Below, piece after piece: positions 8,856 through 18,420 of a stretch of DNA of 64,000 bases. Both the position numbers and the translations under genes were made by a program. The stretch comes from JAAEUB01 sp964550345. GTDB lineage: Bacteria; Pseudomonadota; Alphaproteobacteria; Rhodobacterales; Rhodobacteraceae. The stretch's first letter is position 1, and every line of letters starts with the position of its first letter. The stretch is taken from positions 33,167 to 97,166 of the forward strand of contig CAZJYZ010000005.1 of the NCBI GenBank assembly GCA_964550345.1, given 5' to 3'. The notes under the pieces were generated by a model. The model was given only the letters and a program-made list of their open reading frames with translations, was not told where the DNA came from and made no database searches.

Positions 8856-11645
8856 ATGGATGAGACATTTTATATCATTTTAGCCGTCGGGCTGGTTGTC
8901 ATTGTCCCGGTGGCAACTATGATCCTGATGATTGTGGCAATTCGTCAGGGGCGCAGATTGCGCGGGCTTGAGACTCGTTTGGGACAGTTGGAACAAGGTG
9001 CCAGATCCGAAGCGCCAGAAGGTGCCCCAGCCATTGCAGAAAGTCCAACAACGGCAACGGAGCAGGATCGGGAAAGTGAAACCCCCTTGCAAAGCGTGGC
9101 CACCGATGCGGGACCATGGCGAAGGCAACAAGGTCAGGAACCTGTGCTTGACGAAGGCATCAAACCAGACACCGCTGAAACCGAACCGGACCGGGAATTG
9201 GATGAGAAGCCTGCCTACGCGCCGCCACGCGCCTTTGTGCTTCGGGCTGATAAGGCGCGTGCTCTCGGCGTTTGGCTGGCAGCAAACTGGATATACGTCG
9301 TGGCGGCGGTTTCCTTATCGTTAGCCGGAATATTCCTTCTGCAATATGGCATTGAGAAAGGCTTGTTGCCGCCTGCTATGCGGGTTGCAATTGCGATACT
9401 ATTCGGTGCGGCTCTGGTGGCCAGCGGCGAATATCTGCGCCGGCGCTGGGGGGACGATGCCGAGGCGACGACGGCCTATCTGCCCTCGGTCTTTTCCGGG
9501 GCGGGCATTGTCACTTTGTTTGCCGCTGTTTTGGCAGCGCTGCATCTATACGCGCTGATAGGCCCGGCGCTTGCACTTTCCGGGTTGGTGGCAGTTGCCA
9601 TATTGGCCATAGTTTTGGGCTGGTTTTCCGGGCCACTTCTGGCGGCAATGGGTATCGTCGGCGCAATGGTTGCCCCGTTCATTGTTGGCGGTGACAGCGA
9701 CAGGCCTGAGCTGTTCTACCTATATTTTGTGCTGATCACTTTGGTAGGCATGGTCATAGACGCCGTGCGGCGATGGGCCTGGGTGACCTTGCTGGCGCTG
9801 GCGCTTGGGAACGGCGCCGGGTTCATTCTCTATGCAGAATCCGGTGGGCCTGAATGGTTTGCCGGGTTTGTGGCGGTGATGGCAATTGCAGCGGTTGCAA
9901 TTCCCCCCTTACGTCTTTGGCCCACCCATTCCGGTGCTGCCATGTTCGAGATGTTTCGCAGCGGCCTTCCATCCGGCTGGCCGGAATTTCCAACGCGCGT
10001 AGCTTGGGGCACTTGGATTTTCAGCGTTGCCGCTCTGACCCTGCTATCGCTTGAAGATACGGGAATGTTCTGGCTGAGCACGGGCATTCTGGCGGTCCTC
10101 TTTGCGGCAATGGCTATCTGGGCGCGCAAGGCGCAAGCACTCGAGGATCTGGCAGCCTTGCCCGTATTGGGACTGTTGGGCCTCTTGTTCTTGCAAGATT
10201 ACGCAGATGGCGGGGTTCTTGCGCAATTTACCGGTTTCATGACCGCAGAGCCGGGCACAACGATGCCCTTAACAATGTTTATGCTGGCCGGTATCGGCGC
10301 GGGTCTGAGCATTATTGCGGCATGGCGTAGCCTGACCATTGCCCGGTGGCCTGTTGGCTGGGCCGCTTGTGCTGCACTAACCGGCCCGCTGGTGATGGTG
10401 GTGCTGGAAATCTGGTGGCAGCCCGCGCAGGTGATCGGCCCTTATCCATGGGCATTAACCGCCGCTGCCATGGCGGTGGTGATGGGGGCGCTGGCCGGTA
10501 GCTTTGCCCGCGTTGACGGCGATGAAAAATCCCGCGCGGCACTTTTCGTGCTGGCAGCATTGTCGATGATTTCCTTTGCCCTGATACAGGTTCTGAGCGA
10601 AGCCGCCCTTACCCTTGCCCTTGCCTTGACAATGCTGGCAGCAGCAGCGATTGACCTGCGCTTCAACATGGCCCCCCTGGCGTGGTTCGTTCAGGTGGGC
10701 GTGGTTGTGGTCGGCTGGCGACTGATTATCGATCCGGGCGTTGATTGGGCAGCAAGCGCTGGTATAGGGCACGTGGTTGCCGTCTATGCCGGGTCGATTG
10801 CGGCGCTTGTCTCAGCGCTTTCCGTCTTGCGCGGAATGGCGCGCCTGATAGCACTTACTATGCTGGAAAGTGCTGCATGGACGCTGTTGGCGGTATTCGC
10901 CTCGGTAATGCTGTTCCGCCTGATTGACCGGTTTGCCGGTACAGGCGGACAATTTGAAACCCATTGGGGCATCGGTCTGTTAGCACTGGTATGGCTGGCC
11001 TCGGCTGCAAATCAAACGTGGCGTATGCAGGCCGGGGGCAAGATTATAACCTGGGTGCGGGCGGTGTTGGCGGTGTTGTTCGCAACTGTTGGTAGCTTGT
11101 CGATGATCGTTGCGTTTGGCCCGTTGAATCCGCTTTTGAGCAAGCAAGAGATTATCCTTGGTTGGCCGGTTCTGAACACGTTGATCCCAGCATATTTGCT
11201 GCCTTCTCTGGTCGTAGCATTCGTCGTCTGGCGCTTTGAATTTCTGCCTCGGCATTTGCGCATAATTCTGGGTGCTGTCGCTTCTGCCGGAGTGGTCTTC
11301 TGGTTGGCTTTGGCAATTCGCCACTTTTGGCAAGGCGAGGTGATTGCGGGGCCGGGGACATTACAGGGCGAGCTTTATTCTTACACCATCGCAATGCTGC
11401 TGATCGGTGGCGGGCTGCTCTATCATGCGATATCGCGCGGCAGCGTCGCCCTGCGGCGGGTGGCGATGAGCGTGATTGCCCTGACCGTTGCGAAAGTTTT
11501 CCTTGTCGACATTTCCGGTCTGACCGGTCTGACGCGGGTGTTTTCCTTCCTCGCTCTGGGCTTGTCACTGGCCGGACTGGCATGGCTCAACCGCTGGGCG
11601 GCGGGTCAGGGTAGCCAGAGGGATGGGGAGGCGCAAGGAGACTGA
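8856..11645 (+). CDS. DUF2339 polytopic membrane protein
   Basis: A 929-residue membrane protein. One N-terminal helix (residues 4-26) is followed by a short polar coiled segment with Gln/Glu/Arg heptads (about 30-50) and an acidic, low-complexity linker to about residue 125. More than twenty hydrophobic segments then run to the end. This layout matches the DUF2339 family, large predicted inner-membrane proteins of unknown function found in many proteobacteria. ATG follows a tatggggg purine run. It appears monocistronic, with an extragenic repeat downstream. Confidence 0.85.
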   Translation: MDETFYIILAVGLVVIVPVATMILMIVAIRQGRRLRGLETRLGQLEQGARSEAPEGAPAIAESPTTATEQDRESETPLQSVATDAGPWRRQQGQEPVLDEGIKPDTAETEPDRELDEKPAYAPPRAFVLRADKARALGVWLAANWIYVVAAVSLSLAGIFLLQYGIEKGLLPPAMRVAIAILFGAALVASGEYLRRRWGDDAEATTAYLPSVFSGAGIVTLFAAVLAALHLYALIGPALALSGLVAVAILAIVLGWFSGPLLAAMGIVGAMVAPFIVGGDSDRPELFYLYFVLITLVGMVIDAVRRWAWVTLLALALGNGAGFILYAESGGPEWFAGFVAVMAIAAVAIPPLRLWPTHSGAAMFEMFRSGLPSGWPEFPTRVAWGTWIFSVAALTLLSLEDTGMFWLSTGILAVLFAAMAIWARKAQALEDLAALPVLGLLGLLFLQDYADGGVLAQFTGFMTAEPGTTMPLTMFMLAGIGAGLSIIAAWRSLTIARWPVGWAACAALTGPLVMVVLEIWWQPAQVIGPYPWALTAAAMAVVMGALAGSFARVDGDEKSRAALFVLAALSMISFALIQVLSEAALTLALALTMLAAAAIDLRFNMAPLAWFVQVGVVVVGWRLIIDPGVDWAASAGIGHVVAVYAGSIAALVSALSVLRGMARLIALTMLESAAWTLLAVFASVMLFRLIDRFAGTGGQFETHWGIGLLALVWLASAANQTWRMQAGGKIITWVRAVLAVLFATVGSLSMIVAFGPLNPLLSKQEIILGWPVLNTLIPAYLLPSLVVAFVVWRFEFLPRHLRIILGAVASAGVVFWLALAIRHFWQGEVIAGPGTLQGELYSYTIAMLLIGGGLLYHAISRGSVALRRVAMSVIALTVAKVFLVDISGLTGLTRVFSFLALGLSLAGLAWLNRWAAGQGSQRDGEAQGD

Positions 11646-11660
11646 GCAGGGGTTCTGCGG

Positions 11661-11827
11661 GTGGCTTGTGGGCGGGTTCGAATGGCTTCGCCATCCGACG
11701 GGTGCCTCGCTTCGCTCGGCAAACACCCCTGAAAATGGGCGTTTCAGGCTCGTCCATGTGTGGACGAGCCGCGCCCAACGGGAGGAGTGTCCCGTCAGGG
11801 GCCAACGACGGGCGGGAGCGCCACGTT
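11661..11827 (+). repeat. Extragenic palindromic repeat, long form
   Basis: This intergenic stretch carries several inverted repeats, including GGCTCGTCCA/TGGACGAGCC at about 11748-11769 and GAATGGCTTCGCCATCC. The part around GGACGAGCC...GCCCAACGGGAGGAG...GTCCCG and the closing GGCGGGAG also occurs at 24866-24935 with small changes, so it is a dispersed repeat family. It lies between the DUF2339 gene and the globin gene, immediately after a stop codon. Confidence 0.6.
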
Positions 11828-11843
11828 TTCAAAGCTACTCAGC

Positions 11844-12257
11844 TTACCCCAGCCGCAAATCCGGTACGGCTCCTGCACTGGCGCGTGCCTGCGCGATACC
11901 CATCTGCATCCCGGCACCTATGCGTCGGGCAAGTGCCGTCCAGGCGGCAGCGGTCTGATCTGGTAAAACCCCTTGCGCGACTTGCTCGAACAGGTCCAGC
12001 CAGATCGGGAAGTGTTCCGCCATTACCTCTGGTCGCTGCATGTGCACCTGTTGTGGTCTCCCGTCATAGCCACGTTCGAACAAAATGGCATTGCGCCAGA
12101 AACTAGCTATCTTGGCCTCATGTTTAGGCCAGTCGTTGACATGGTGGGCAAATATCGGCCCCAGCACTTCATGCTCGCGGATCTCGGCATAAAAGGCCTG
12201 CACCATGTCGTCGATCTGGCTGGCAGTGATGTCAAACCTTGGGGGTACAGGGGTCAT
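11844..12257 (-). CDS. Group III truncated haemoglobin
   Basis: A 137-residue truncated globin. The FYAEIREHEVLGPIF segment contains the B-helix tyrosine (Tyr23) and CD1 phenylalanine (Phe36). The AEHFPIWLDLF segment supplies the proximal F8 histidine (His82). The KHEAKIASFWRNAIL stretch is typical of group III, which lacks the Gly-Gly loops of groups I and II. Such proteins bind oxygen or NO and are often linked to microaerobic or nitrosative conditions. ATG at 12257 has aggagaggcc just upstream. No partner gene is adjacent. Confidence 0.88.
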   Translation of the reverse strand: MTPVPPRFDITASQIDDMVQAFYAEIREHEVLGPIFAHHVNDWPKHEAKIASFWRNAILFERGYDGRPQQVHMQRPEVMAEHFPIWLDLFEQVAQGVLPDQTAAAWTALARRIGAGMQMGIAQARASAGAVPDLRLG

Positions 12258-12379
12258 GGGCCTCTCCTAATTCCGAGTGAAATACTATGGAAATAGTGGA
12301 GGAAAATATACAGCCAATAAGTCGCAGGCATAGCACCACTGGACGCCCGGCAAAGGCATGCCTATAAGCGGGGCATGAC

Positions 12380-12401
12380 AATGATAATCGCCATTATTAT
12401 T
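12380..12401. promoter_or_regulatory. A+T-rich imperfect dyad upstream of globin and ileS
   Basis: AATGATAAT (12380-12388) faces ATTATTATT (12393-12401) across CGCC, matching at eight of nine positions. It lies in the 246-base gap between the divergent globin and ileS genes and looks loosely like a Fur-family operator. No regulator can be named with confidence. The rest of the gap shows no gene. Confidence 0.2.
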
Positions 12402-12503
12402 CGAATTATTAGCCCGGCGCTCTGATACGCATGAGCCGCCGGGACAAGGCGTATGGAAAACCGCGCCGTCTGACCCTTCCAGAAATTCCACGAGGACACC
12501 AAA

Positions 12504-15407
12504 ATGTGTGCCGATACGCCCGAAACACCCGATTATAAATCTACTCTGAACCTGCCCAAAACCGATTTTCCCATGCGCGCGGGCTTGCCAAAGCGCGAGC
12601 CTGGCTGGTTAGAGCGCTGGGCCGATATCGGCGTCTACGACCGCTTGCGCGAAAAAGAGGGGCGCGAACCCTTCACGCTGCACGACGGCCCCCCCTATGC
12701 TAACGGTCATTTGCACATTGGTCACGCGCTGAACAAGATCCTCAAGGATATGGTGGTGCGCAGCCACCAGATGATGGGTTTCGACGCGCGCTATGTGCCC
12801 GGCTGGGATTGCCACGGCTTACCAATCGAATGGAAAATAGAAGAGCAATACCGTTCGCGAGGGCAGGACAAGGACGCGGTAGATGTGGTGGATTTCCGTC
12901 AGGAATGTCGCAAGTTTGCCGAGGGCTGGGTGGACGTTCAGCGCGAAGAGTTCAAACGCTTGGGCGTAACCGGCAACTGGGCCGACCCTTACCTGACCAT
13001 GGACTATCACGCCGAGGCGGTTATTGCCGGTGAGTTCATGAAGTTCCTGATGAACGGGACCCTCTATCAGGGGTCGAAACCTGTGATGTGGTCGCCGGTC
13101 GAAAAGACGGCGCTCGCGGAAGCCGAGATCGAGTATCACGACCACAAAAGCCACACTATCTGGGTGAAATTTCCCATCACCGCCGGACCGGATGACCTGC
13201 GTGGTGAAAACGTAATCATCTGGACGACGACGCCTTGGACCATCCCGCAAAACCGCGCCGTGTGTTTCGGACCGGGTATCGCCTATGGACTTTACGAAAT
13301 CACCGGCACGCCGGATGAAAGCTGGGCTCGTGTTGGCGACAAATACCTGCTGGCGGATAGTTTGGCTGAGGATGTCCTGACGGCGGCCCGCCTTGAGGCG
13401 GACATGTACACCCGTCTGCGCGATGTTTCGGCGGATGAGCTGGACGCACTCACCTGCGCCCACCCCTTCCGCGGACTCGCGGACAATGGTGAATGGGATT
13501 ATGACGTGCCCATGCTGCCGGGCGATCACGTAACTGATGACGCGGGCACCGGATTTGTCCACACCGCCCCCAGCCACGGCGACGACGATTACCAGATCGG
13601 TGTAAAATACAAGCTGCCGATGACCCATAACGTGCTCGAGGATGGCTCGTTCCGTGCGGACCTGCCGGTATTCGGCGGCGAGGTGATCATCACCCCCAAA
13701 GGCAAAGAAGGCGGCGCAAATACCGCCGTCATCAACAAGCTGGTGGAAATGGGTGCGCTGATCGCGCGGGGGCGACTGACCCATAGCTACCCCCATAGCT
13801 GGCGCTCAAAAGCGCCTGTGATCTTCCGCAACACACCGCAATGGTTTGTTGCCATCGACAAAGAGTTGGGTGGCGATGACACCTATGGCACGACCATTCG
13901 TGAACGTGCCCTGACCTCGATCGACAAGCTGGTGGAATGGACGCCAAAAAGCGGGCGCAACCGGTTGTATTCTATGATCGAAGCCCGCCCTGACTGGGTG
14001 CTCAGCCGCCAGCGTGCATGGGGCGTGCCTTTGACGTGTTTTGTCAGGAAAGGTCTGATGCCGCATGACCCTGACTTCCTGTTGCGCGATGATGCGGTGA
14101 ATGCCCGGGTCGTGGAAGCGTTTGAGGCTGACGGAGCCGATGCATGGTATGCGGACGATGCCAAGGCGCGCTTCCTCGGGGCAGAGTATAACCCGGATGA
14201 TTATAAGCAGATCTTTGATGTGCTCGACGTATGGTTCGATTCAGGTTCGACCCATGCTTTCGTTTTGCGCGACCGCGAGGACGGAACGGAAGATGGAATT
14301 GCCGACCTGTATCTGGAAGGCACCGACCAGCACCGCGGCTGGTTCCATTCCTCGATGTTGCAAGCTTGCGGCACGATGGGGCGCGCGCCTTATCGCGGCG
14401 TGATGACCTGCGGCTTCACGTTGGATGACAAGGGCATGAAAATGTCCAAGTCGCTGGGCAATATCATCGCGCCTGAAAAGGTCATCAAGCAATATGGCGC
14501 CGATATTTTGCGCCTTTGGGTGGCACAGGTGGATTATTCTGCCGATCAACGCATCGGGGATGAAATCCTTAAGGGTGTGGCTGACAGCTATCGCCGCCTG
14601 CGCAATACGATGCGTTTCATGCTGGGCTCTCTGACTGGGTTTACGGATGCCGATCGCGTGGAACCCGCAGACATGCCCGAGCTTGAACGCTGGGTGCTGC
14701 ACCGTTTGGCCGAGCTGGATCACAAAGTGCGCGAAGGTTACCGTAAATATGACTTCCAGGGCGTGTTCCAGGCGGTTTTCACCTTTGCCACGATTGACCT
14801 GTCGAGCTTCTATTTCGATATCCGCAAAGATGCGCTGTATTGCGACGCCGATGACAGTCTGAACCGGCGCGCGGCGCTGACTGTGCTGGATCTGCTCTAT
14901 GATCGCCTGACCACCTGGCTGGCACCCATTCTGGTGTTCACCATGGAAGAGGTCTGGCTGGAGCGTCATTCCGGCGAAGGCACATCGGTGCATCTGGAAG
15001 ATATGCCCGCGACCCCGGCCGATTGGCTGGATGAACCGTTGGCTGCCAAATGGGCCGACATCCGCGCCGTGCGCCGGGTGGTCACCGCAGCGTTGGAAGT
15101 GCAGCGACGTGATAAGGTCATTGGCGCGTCGCTGGAGGCTGCTCCGGTGGTGCATGTGCGTGACGGCGACGTTCTGAAGGCGTTGAAATCGGTGGATTTC
15201 GCGGATATCTGCATCACCTCAGATGTGGCTCTAAGCGGTGATCCAATGCCTTCTGAAGCCTTCCGCATGCCTGAAAATGAAGGTGTCGGGGTGGTGTTTG
15301 AGCATGCCTCGGGTGAAAAATGCCAACGTTGCTGGCGAATCCTGCCGGATGTAGGCAGTCACGGGCATGAAGGTACATGTGGACGTTGCGACGAGGCGCT
15401 TGGTTGA
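12504..15407 (+). CDS. ileS: Isoleucyl-tRNA synthetase
   Basis: Charges tRNA-Ile with isoleucine. The 967-residue class I synthetase has the HIGH motif at residues 71-74 (in PPYANGHLHIGH), a CP1 editing domain with TWTTTPWTIP-like features, and KMSKS at 646-650. A C-terminal zinc finger is built from CQRC (940-943) and CGRC (959-962), as in the bacterial zinc-containing type. ATG follows aggacacc. It stands alone with its own upstream region. Nothing suggests a T-box, which would not be expected in this group. Confidence 0.97.
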   Translation: MCADTPETPDYKSTLNLPKTDFPMRAGLPKREPGWLERWADIGVYDRLREKEGREPFTLHDGPPYANGHLHIGHALNKILKDMVVRSHQMMGFDARYVPGWDCHGLPIEWKIEEQYRSRGQDKDAVDVVDFRQECRKFAEGWVDVQREEFKRLGVTGNWADPYLTMDYHAEAVIAGEFMKFLMNGTLYQGSKPVMWSPVEKTALAEAEIEYHDHKSHTIWVKFPITAGPDDLRGENVIIWTTTPWTIPQNRAVCFGPGIAYGLYEITGTPDESWARVGDKYLLADSLAEDVLTAARLEADMYTRLRDVSADELDALTCAHPFRGLADNGEWDYDVPMLPGDHVTDDAGTGFVHTAPSHGDDDYQIGVKYKLPMTHNVLEDGSFRADLPVFGGEVIITPKGKEGGANTAVINKLVEMGALIARGRLTHSYPHSWRSKAPVIFRNTPQWFVAIDKELGGDDTYGTTIRERALTSIDKLVEWTPKSGRNRLYSMIEARPDWVLSRQRAWGVPLTCFVRKGLMPHDPDFLLRDDAVNARVVEAFEADGADAWYADDAKARFLGAEYNPDDYKQIFDVLDVWFDSGSTHAFVLRDREDGTEDGIADLYLEGTDQHRGWFHSSMLQACGTMGRAPYRGVMTCGFTLDDKGMKMSKSLGNIIAPEKVIKQYGADILRLWVAQVDYSADQRIGDEILKGVADSYRRLRNTMRFMLGSLTGFTDADRVEPADMPELERWVLHRLAELDHKVREGYRKYDFQGVFQAVFTFATIDLSSFYFDIRKDALYCDADDSLNRRAALTVLDLLYDRLTTWLAPILVFTMEEVWLERHSGEGTSVHLEDMPATPADWLDEPLAAKWADIRAVRRVVTAALEVQRRDKVIGASLEAAPVVHVRDGDVLKALKSVDFADICITSDVALSGDPMPSEAFRMPENEGVGVVFEHASGEKCQRCWRILPDVGSHGHEGTCGRCDEALG

Positions 15408-15458
15408 AGTCGGGCGAAAATTCTTGGCGCCGCCGCAAAGTTAGGTGACAAGGGTTTC

Positions 15459-15914
15459 ATGGTGTCAGGAAAACTGAATACACCGATGGGACCGCTTGAG
15501 TTTAGCGAAGAGGGTGGGGCGATTGTCCGGCTGGAATGGCTTCGTTCTGCGGTGAATGCGGAAACTGAACTGCTGGCGCGCGTGCGTGGGCAGCTTGAGA
15601 CCTATTTTGCAGGAACCCTCAAAGTGTTTGACCTGCCTCTGAGGGTTAACGGATCCCAGTTTCAACGCGATGTATGTGATGCCATCTATGCCATTCCTTA
15701 CGGCGAGGTTCGTACCTATGGCGATATAGCCAAAGAACTGGGCGCTTCGGCTCAGGCAGTCGGCGCAGCCTGTGGTGCCAACCCGATCCCGATTATCATT
15801 CCCTGTCACCGTGTGGTGGGCACGGGTAATCTGGGTGGGTTTTCTGGCGCAGGCGGGGTTGAGACCAAGGTCTGGTTGCTCAGGCACGAAGGGGCGGCGG
15901 GGTTGCTGATATGA
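15459..15914 (+). CDS. ogt: Methylated-DNA-protein cysteine methyltransferase
   Basis: Repairs O6-alkylguanine by irreversible alkyl transfer to a cysteine. The 151-residue protein shows the active-site PCHRV with Cys116, the preceding helix-turn-helix region (YGEVRTYGDIAKELG) and the GGFSGAGG loop. It lacks an Ada N-terminal domain, hence the Ogt/MGMT type. ATG at 15459. Its stop overlaps the start of the EamA gene by four bases, so the two are probably coupled. Confidence 0.92.
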   Translation: MVSGKLNTPMGPLEFSEEGGAIVRLEWLRSAVNAETELLARVRGQLETYFAGTLKVFDLPLRVNGSQFQRDVCDAIYAIPYGEVRTYGDIAKELGASAQAVGAACGANPIPIIIPCHRVVGTGNLGGFSGAGGVETKVWLLRHEGAAGLLI

Positions 15915-16747
15915 GCCTGACTGTGCTTCTGGCAGTCTTACTGGCTGCCTTCCTGCATGCGGGCTGGAACGCCTTGGTCAAAGCTGGTGGCAACAAGATG
16001 ACCAACATGTTGCTTTTGACCTTGGTGCAGGGCGCGCTGGGGGCGCTGATTGCGGCCAGCAAGCCACTGCCCCAGGGCGAGGTTTGGTGGTGGCTTCTTG
16101 CCTCTGGTGTGGCGCATTCAGCCTATAAGTTGTTTCTGGCCTATGCCTATGAACAGGGCGATCTGAGCCGGGTTTACCCGATAGCGCGCGGGGCAGCTCC
16201 CATGATGGTCGCTGTGGTGGGCTTTTTCCTGCTGCCTGATGAGGTCAGGCTGGTTGAATATCTGGGTATTTTGGTCATCGGAATTGGCATACTGGCCATG
16301 GCGCATGGTGTTTTCACCAATGGTGAATCCCGGCGGTTGCTACCTTTTGCCTTGGGATCGGCGCTGGCTACGGCCAGCTATTCGGTGATTGACGGAATGG
16401 GTGCGCGGCTGGCGGGGGATGCGGCCCTTTTCGTGGCATGGATGTTTTTGCTGGATGCGGTTGGGTTCACCTTTGCAGCCCTGACGTTGAAGGGCAGGGG
16501 CGTTTTGCGGGCAACTGCACGTGAATGGCGCATATCAGCGGCGGCGGCTGTTGCGTCATACGCTGCTTACGCGATTGCGGTCTGGGCTATGACGCGTGCA
16601 CCGATTGCTCTGGTCACTTCGATGCGTGAAACCTCTATCCTGTTTGCCGTGCTGATCGGCTGGCTGGTGTTTGGCGAACGCCTGCACAAGGGCAAGGTAA
16701 TTGCTGCTTTGCTGATTGTATCTGGCGTTGCCGTAACGCGGCTTTAG
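15911..16747 (+). CDS. EamA/DMT superfamily transporter
   Basis: A 278-residue inner-membrane protein with about ten membrane segments in two EamA-like halves of five. The second half ends in the family's typical SMRETSILFAVLIGWLVFGERL segment followed by GKVIAALLIVSGV. Drug/metabolite exporters of this class usually export amino acids, nucleosides or related compounds; the substrate here is unknown. ATG overlaps the ogt stop, and its own stop overlaps the convergent pcs stop by four bases. Confidence 0.87.
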   Translation: MSLTVLLAVLLAAFLHAGWNALVKAGGNKMTNMLLLTLVQGALGALIAASKPLPQGEVWWWLLASGVAHSAYKLFLAYAYEQGDLSRVYPIARGAAPMMVAVVGFFLLPDEVRLVEYLGILVIGIGILAMAHGVFTNGESRRLLPFALGSALATASYSVIDGMGARLAGDAALFVAWMFLLDAVGFTFAALTLKGRGVLRATAREWRISAAAAVASYAAYAIAVWAMTRAPIALVTSMRETSILFAVLIGWLVFGERLHKGKVIAALLIVSGVAVTRL

Positions 16748-17439
16748 GCGTTGCGCGCCGGAATGATTTGCTGGGCGATGCCAGCCAGCAGCAGATAGGC
16801 CGAGGTTAACAGCAAGCCCCAATGGGCCCAGCTTTCGGCATCGAAATCCACCCATGCGGCCCAACCGGCAAAACCCGTCCAGGCGATGACCATAGGCAAA
16901 GACAGTATGCGCCAGCGCTCGGTGCGCGCCGGGTGGATGAATTTCAATGGCGAAAACATTGCCGCTGCCAGCGCTATGACAATGGCCAACATGATCCAGA
17001 AATTAGGGTGCCACGCAAACAGGATAATGATTACCATATTCCAGCATCCGGGGAAGCCAGCAAAGGAGTTATCCTTTGTTTTCATACGTGTATCTGCATA
17101 ATAGAGGGCGCTGGTAAAGGTGATGACGATAATGGCGATCCAGCCGGTCCAGCCCGGTAGCAACCCGGACTTGAATAAGGCATAGGCCGGGATGAATACA
17201 TAAGTCAGGTAATCAATGATCAGATCCATCAACACGCCGTCGATTTGCGGTGCATTCCTTTTGGTTTGATATCGGCGCGCCAGCGGCCCGTCGATCCCGT
17301 CCACCGCGAATGCCACTACCAGCCAGACGAACATGAGGCCCCATTTCTCCTCTACGGCCGCCAGCATTGCCAGCATGGCGAATACTGCACCCGTGGCAGT
17401 TAGCAGGTGAACGAAATAGGCTTTGGTCGTAACTTTCAT
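16744..17439 (-). CDS. pcs: Phosphatidylcholine synthase (CDP-alcohol phosphatidyltransferase)
   Basis: Condenses choline with CDP-diacylglycerol to make phosphatidylcholine in one step, a route found in alphaproteobacteria. The 231-residue membrane protein carries the CDP-alcohol motif as DGIDGPLAR, a spacer, then QIDGVLMDLIIDY with the metal-binding aspartates. The DNSFAGFPGCWN segment is characteristic of Pcs rather than of PgsA or PssA. The ATG at 17439 is preferred to an upstream TTG at 17484, because the VHLLTATGAVFA segment normally sits near the N terminus. Choline would have to be imported. Confidence 0.88.
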   Translation of the reverse strand: MKVTTKAYFVHLLTATGAVFAMLAMLAAVEEKWGLMFVWLVVAFAVDGIDGPLARRYQTKRNAPQIDGVLMDLIIDYLTYVFIPAYALFKSGLLPGWTGWIAIIVITFTSALYYADTRMKTKDNSFAGFPGCWNMVIIILFAWHPNFWIMLAIVIALAAAMFSPLKFIHPARTERWRILSLPMVIAWTGFAGWAAWVDFDAESWAHWGLLLTSAYLLLAGIAQQIIPARNA

Positions 17440-17496
17440 GGCAGCTACATGACGTAAAAAGAGGCGAGGGGAAAGGTCATTCAAAGGATTATATGT

Positions 17497-18420
17497 TCAG
17501 GCGCGCGGATGTGCTTTTTCATAAACTTCCATCAGACGGGCCGTGTCCACGGCCGTATAGGCCTGTGTGGTGGAAAGCGATGCGTGGCCCAGTAGCTCCT
17601 GAATGGCACGCAGATCACCTCCGGCATTCAAGAGATGCGTGGCGAAGGAATGGCGAAAGGCATGCGGGGTGGCCGAGGCGGGCAGGCCGAGTTGCAAACG
17701 TGCCTGCTCTACAACTTTCTGTATCTGTCTTGGGTTAAGGGCACCGCCCCGAACCCCGCGAAATAACGGGCGGTCCGGTTCCTGCATGTGGGGGCACAGG
17801 TTCACATAGGTCGCAACTGCATCCCGCGCGGCGGGCAGAACCGGCACCAGCCGTTCTTTGCCTCCCTTGCCTGTGATACGCAGAACCTCGGGCAGTGGCG
17901 CGTCCCGGCCATTCAGGCCCAAAGCCTCGGATATTCGCAAGCCACAACCATAAAGAAGCGTAAGCACCGCAGCATCGCGCGCGCCAACCCAGTTCGAGCC
18001 CGCTATGGCTGCTGTCTGGTCAATCATTTGCTGTGTCGCATCCGAGGCCATCGGACGGGGTAATTTTGCTGCAAATTTCGGGGCACGGGTCGAAAGAATG
18101 GGTGTTGGGTCAAAACCGTCTTTCTGCGCCAGCCAGCGGTAGAAACTTTTGACCGCCGAAAGTTTGCGCGCAAGGGTACGCGCACCGACGCCCCCGGCGC
18201 GTTCCGAGGCCATCCAGGCACGGATGTCGCGCAAAGTGACGCGGGCAAGGGCTGCGCGTCCTTGCGCGGCGCCAAAATGTCCGACCATGAAGGTAAGGTA
18301 CGCGCTGACGTCTGTGAGGTATGCGGCAAGGGTGTTTTCAGACGCTCCACCAATGGCGCGCTGGTGGTCCAGCCAGCCGGACAGCGCATCGCGAGCTCCG
18401 GGTGAAATTGTCAGCGTCAC
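17497..18420 (-). CDS. xerC: Tyrosine recombinase XerC
   Basis: A site-specific recombinase that resolves chromosome dimers at dif together with XerD. The 307-residue protein has a SAM-like N-terminal DNA-binding domain (to about residue 100). The catalytic domain shows the first Arg in YGCGLRISEAL, the HAFRHSFATH box, the LLGHASLSTTQ box and the nucleophile in QAYT. Its ATG overlaps the stop of the DUF484 gene upstream, the usual DUF484-xerC pairing. XerC is favoured over XerD by that context. Confidence 0.92.
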   Translation of the reverse strand: MTLTISPGARDALSGWLDHQRAIGGASENTLAAYLTDVSAYLTFMVGHFGAAQGRAALARVTLRDIRAWMASERAGGVGARTLARKLSAVKSFYRWLAQKDGFDPTPILSTRAPKFAAKLPRPMASDATQQMIDQTAAIAGSNWVGARDAAVLTLLYGCGLRISEALGLNGRDAPLPEVLRITGKGGKERLVPVLPAARDAVATYVNLCPHMQEPDRPLFRGVRGGALNPRQIQKVVEQARLQLGLPASATPHAFRHSFATHLLNAGGDLRAIQELLGHASLSTTQAYTAVDTARLMEVYEKAHPRA

